Shown in pieces: positions 61,072 to 64,000 of a DNA stretch of 64,000 nt. Position numbers and translations under genes: made by a program. The notes beneath the pieces are model-generated. The model saw nothing but the letters and a program-made list of their open reading frames with translations, ran no database searches and was not told the origin of the DNA. Origin of the DNA: Marinomonas flavescens (GTDB lineage Bacteria; Pseudomonadota; Gammaproteobacteria; Pseudomonadales; Marinomonadaceae); NCBI RefSeq assembly GCF_004352835.1, contig NZ_SJSB01000001.1, forward strand, positions 186,001-250,000. The letters run 5' to 3'. Position 1 is the first letter of the stretch. Every line of letters starts with the position of its first letter.

Positions 61072-61802
61072 TGTTTAAGTTAATTGGGGTGATTTTATTT
61101 GCTTTTATTATTTCTGTGGCACCATCTGCGTACGCTATAGAAGTCACCCCAATGGTGGTTACATTTTCACCTCAGGATACGACAAGAACGCCTTTTAGTG
61201 TGATTTATAATCAACTACCTCGTGATGTTGCTTTTAATATTCAAGTCTATGATGTTAAATTTGATAAAACTGGTAAATCTAAACCTACCTTGGTTCCTCT
61301 AGACAACTCTCCTCTATGGGTGTTTCCTCCTTCATTGTATTTGAAAGCGGGAACAAGTCAGAGAATACAGTTTCGATGGATTGGTAAAACGATGCCAACA
61401 GAAGACAAGACCTACCAGGTTAGTTTAATTGAACAGCCTATTGAAAATACATCTACAAATAAAACATCTAAATTAACGATTTTACTTGATGTTAATTTGA
61501 TTGTTCATCTTAACCAAAATAAATTCAAGCCTGATGTAAAGGTAGAAAAAACGTATTCAAAAAACGGTGATCTTTATGCCACTATTCTTAATAGCGGCCC
61601 TGGATCTAGTAGATTAAGTGATTATGACAGTACCATTTTTGAAAATGGTAAAACTTTAAAAAACTTTAAAAAGCAAGAACTAAAATCTCAAGGCTATGAT
61701 GTTTTCTTTCCACCATACAGTGCTATGGATGTGAAAATTCCATTTTCAAAATCATTAAAGAAAAACAAAAATAATGAGTTGACGTTAAAATTGATGGAAT
61801 GA
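61071..61802 (+). CDS. Second fimbrial periplasmic chaperone
   Basis: A 243-residue protein with a signal peptide ending near AYA (residue 22). The mature start IEVTPMVVTFSPQDTTRTPFSV and YLKAGTSQRIQFRWIGKTMPTEDKTYQVSLIEQPI are chaperone features (edge strand and G1 region). It is clearly different from the first chaperone, so the two may serve different subunits or stages. It overlaps the usher gene by 4 bp (ATGA). Confidence 0.85.
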   Translation: MFKLIGVILFAFIISVAPSAYAIEVTPMVVTFSPQDTTRTPFSVIYNQLPRDVAFNIQVYDVKFDKTGKSKPTLVPLDNSPLWVFPPSLYLKAGTSQRIQFRWIGKTMPTEDKTYQVSLIEQPIENTSTNKTSKLTILLDVNLIVHLNQNKFKPDVKVEKTYSKNGDLYATILNSGPGSSRLSDYDSTIFENGKTLKNFKKQELKSQGYDVFFPPYSAMDVKIPFSKSLKKNKNNELTLKLME

Positions 61803-64000
61803 AGATGAAAAATATTATATTTCCTGCCATCATTTTTTTTTCCATCATTTTTTTTCCAAGTTTTGTTTTTGCAAAAATAAATCCATCTAATCATAATATC
61901 GAGTTGAGTGTTGATACTGAATTAAATAAAGCGGCTATAGGGCAGATGTCATTAGTGGTTAAGCCTGATGATAGTTTATTGCTTAAGTGGAGTGAAATTG
62001 AACCTAAGCTTGAAAAGCTTCTTTACCCTAAGACATTGGATTTGCTAGAGAAAAAAGTTAAAAATGATCTGATTTCAGAAAAGGATCTAAAGAATTCAGG
62101 TTTTGCCGTCGATTTTGATTTGAGTAATTTCAATTTAAAAATATCCGCACCAATAAGCCTAATGCGCCCTCAAGTCTTAAGTTTAAAAGATAGCCAAGAT
62201 GGCCTGAAAGCTTTAAACCCAACTGAATTTAGTGGTTTTTTAAATCTCTATTCTAGTTACTTTTACCAAAAAGATAACCTTGATGACACAGATGATAAAG
62301 ATCTGGCGCTTCGTTCAGAAATGGTTATGAATATGAATGGGTGGGTGCTAGAAAATGAGAATGAATATTCGTCAAATACGACAGATGATGGGTCTAGTGT
62401 TAAACGTTTAGGAACAAGGTTGATTCATGATCTGCCTTTAAAAGGTGCTCGAATTTCTATTGGCGATAATTATGCATATGGTAGTTATTTTCAATCAAGC
62501 AATAGGATACTAGGTGTTTCAATTGCTCATGACTTCTCATTAGTATCAGATAGGACTATTCGTCCAAGTGCTTCCAGAAGTTTTACATTGAGCACACCAT
62601 CGACGGTTGAGGTTATGGTCGATAATCAAGTTGTCAAAAGACTCAACTTATCTTCAGGGGTGTATTCATTAAATGATATTCCATTGAACGAAGGTACTAA
62701 TAATATAACATTACGAATCACTGATAATGTAGGTGTCGTCAAATATGTTAAGTTTGGAGTCACAACAGGGTTAGATTTATTCTCAAAAGGGGAGTTGAAA
62801 TATGAACTTCATGTTGGTGTTCCGGCCGAATTAAACACTAAATTAGTATACGATTATAATGACCCTTTAATAAGCGGTTACCTTAATTATGGTTTAGCAC
62901 CAGACTGGACTATTGGAGTAAATTCACAAGCAGATCAATATTTACAACAATTTGGTTTTAAAAATATTTATGCCTCTAGTATTGGCCAACTTTCTTTCGA
63001 AAATGCTATTAGTTTTAGTGATAAAACAGGGCAGGCTTATCGAGTGGTATACAGTAGTTTCACGGATAACAGTCCTAAGCATAAATCATTTAGTCTTGGT
63101 TACGAATATTCAACCCAATTTTTCAGATCGCTCGGGTATCGTCCAGGGTCAGATGATAGTTTTCAGCGAACTGAACATATGCTACAAGCCAATTATTCTT
63201 TCTCAAGTACACCTAATTTTCAAACAACGTTGTCTGCAAGTGCATCTAAAATATACGATCAAAATGGATTTAATAACTCTATTGGTGTGAATTTTTCGCA
63301 TGATACGGACAATGGGCAAGTTCTTTATAATTTTGGTGGACAAGTAAATCAAGACGATGGTAATCCTGATTGGAGTGTTAATTTAGCCGTGACATACAAA
63401 TTTAATGATACAGAACGACTAAAATTATCACATCAAACTGAACATGACAGAACTCGATTAGAATATACGGACAATGGAGATTTGCGTTATGTTGGGGCAT
63501 ATAGTGTAAGAGCGGGAGTTGAGCAAAATGATCAAGATAAAGCTCAGCTTAATTTGAATGCCCAATACAATGCCAATCGATTCTTAGCGAGCGTCGATCA
63601 GGAAAGCTACTATGAACAACTTAATTCTCAATCTGCAACTCATGCAACACGAGTAAGTCTTTCAACTAGCTTAGCTTTTGCAGGAGGGGATTGGGGAATA
63701 GGTAAACCAATTTATGATAGTTTTGCTTTGGTAAAAGGTCACCCAAGTTTGGAAGGTAAAAAAATTACACTAGGTCAATTTAATGACCAATATAGAGCAA
63801 GTAACGATGCTTTAGATACGATTGTGTTAAGCGATATTCCTTCGTATAACAAGTCAAATGTCGCAGTCGATGTGGCTGACTTAGCTCCAGGGTACGATAT
63901 TGGTTCAGGCCTTCTTTCTTTTTATCCTTCTTACCATAGTGGCTATGCCATTACGGTAGGATCAGATGCGAATACTTCTATTCTTGCAACCTTATTGGAT
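61799..64000 (+). CDS. Outer-membrane fimbrial usher, N-terminal part (3' end beyond window)
   Basis: The frame is open from ATG 61799 (or ATG 61805, same frame) to the window end, about 734 codons. A signal peptide (PAIIFFSIIFFPSFVFA) is followed by a periplasmic domain, then the beta-barrel with RISIGDNYAYGSYFQSSNRILGVSIAHD near residue 220, a plug-like region with STPSTVEVMVDNQVVKRLNLSSG near 265, and at the end ALDTIVLSDIPSYNKSNVAVDV and PGYDIG. These are usher features of the alternative/archaic type. It forms the secretion pore for the pilus. Codon use is strongly AT-rich. Confidence 0.88.
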   Translation, partial: MKMKNIIFPAIIFFSIIFFPSFVFAKINPSNHNIELSVDTELNKAAIGQMSLVVKPDDSLLLKWSEIEPKLEKLLYPKTLDLLEKKVKNDLISEKDLKNSGFAVDFDLSNFNLKISAPISLMRPQVLSLKDSQDGLKALNPTEFSGFLNLYSSYFYQKDNLDDTDDKDLALRSEMVMNMNGWVLENENEYSSNTTDDGSSVKRLGTRLIHDLPLKGARISIGDNYAYGSYFQSSNRILGVSIAHDFSLVSDRTIRPSASRSFTLSTPSTVEVMVDNQVVKRLNLSSGVYSLNDIPLNEGTNNITLRITDNVGVVKYVKFGVTTGLDLFSKGELKYELHVGVPAELNTKLVYDYNDPLISGYLNYGLAPDWTIGVNSQADQYLQQFGFKNIYASSIGQLSFENAISFSDKTGQAYRVVYSSFTDNSPKHKSFSLGYEYSTQFFRSLGYRPGSDDSFQRTEHMLQANYSFSSTPNFQTTLSASASKIYDQNGFNNSIGVNFSHDTDNGQVLYNFGGQVNQDDGNPDWSVNLAVTYKFNDTERLKLSHQTEHDRTRLEYTDNGDLRYVGAYSVRAGVEQNDQDKAQLNLNAQYNANRFLASVDQESYYEQLNSQSATHATRVSLSTSLAFAGGDWGIGKPIYDSFALVKGHPSLEGKKITLGQFNDQYRASNDALDTIVLSDIPSYNKSNVAVDVADLAPGYDIGSGLLSFYPSYHSGYAITVGSDANTSILATLLD

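Overview
The window looks like a chromosomal segment of a marine gammaproteobacterium of the Oceanospirillales type, most like Marinomonas. This is an inference from moderately AT-rich DNA, a gene set centred on polyamines and taurine, FTR1-imelysin iron uptake, and gammaproteobacterial housekeeping genes (MepM, type B L31 with a Zur-like site, ArfB, RsgA). No rRNA, tRNA, CRISPR array, complete insertion sequence or prophage was seen.

Layout. 1-4.3 kb: the C-terminal part of a TrkH-type K+ transporter, then a YdeP/FdhF-like molybdopterin oxidoreductase with its sulfurtransferase FdhD. 4.5-10.3 kb: a catabolic-looking module made of an SSS symporter, a membrane di-iron desaturase/hydroxylase fused to a Rieske domain, a flavin/2Fe-2S reductase and, divergently, a zinc alcohol dehydrogenase. 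It resembles a complete membrane oxygenase system of unknown substrate and is my main candidate for an undescribed system. 10.8-18.1 kb: envelope and housekeeping genes (DUF3015, DUF4105/Lnb-like, MepM, L31 type B, acetate/succinate CoA-transferase, RsgA paralog). 18.5-23.3 kb: agmatine to putrescine (AguA, AguB), a LysR regulator and PuuC. 24.1-31.5 kb: a seven-gene iron-type operon (cupredoxin, FTR1, two imelysins, two di-haem cytochromes, sterol-desaturase-like protein) with two related intercistronic hairpins. 31.5-44.3 kb: polyamine uptake and catabolism (LuxR and GntR regulators, PuuA, PotFGHI-type transporter, LysR plus PACE efflux protein, amidotransferase, PuuB, and a decayed second amidotransferase). 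44.3-49.2 kb: a minisatellite, then an apparent sigma-54 envelope-stress cluster (DUF1328, lipoprotein, phosphatase/lipid kinase fusion, sigma-54 activator, unknown protein) with two -24/-12 promoters. 49.2-51.5 kb: a lipoprotein, a eukaryotic-type HisA and ArfB. 51.5-58.6 kb: taurine uptake and transamination (TauR, TauBCA, TauE-like exporter, Tpa). 58.6-64 kb: an AT-rich chaperone-usher pilus operon running off the window edge.

How the parts connect. AguA and AguB make putrescine; PuuA, PuuB and PuuC supply three steps of the gamma-glutamyl route to GABA, and the amidotransferase may take the last step. The GntR gene, the LuxR-type gene and puuA share a TTTTGTGATCACAAAA-type palindrome, so one local regulator probably controls polyamine entry. 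In the taurine block the transport operon and tpa share a CTAGTTT-N5/6-ACTGG motif. Xsc, which would consume sulfoacetaldehyde, is not in the window. All functional calls are from reading the sequence; no database search was run.
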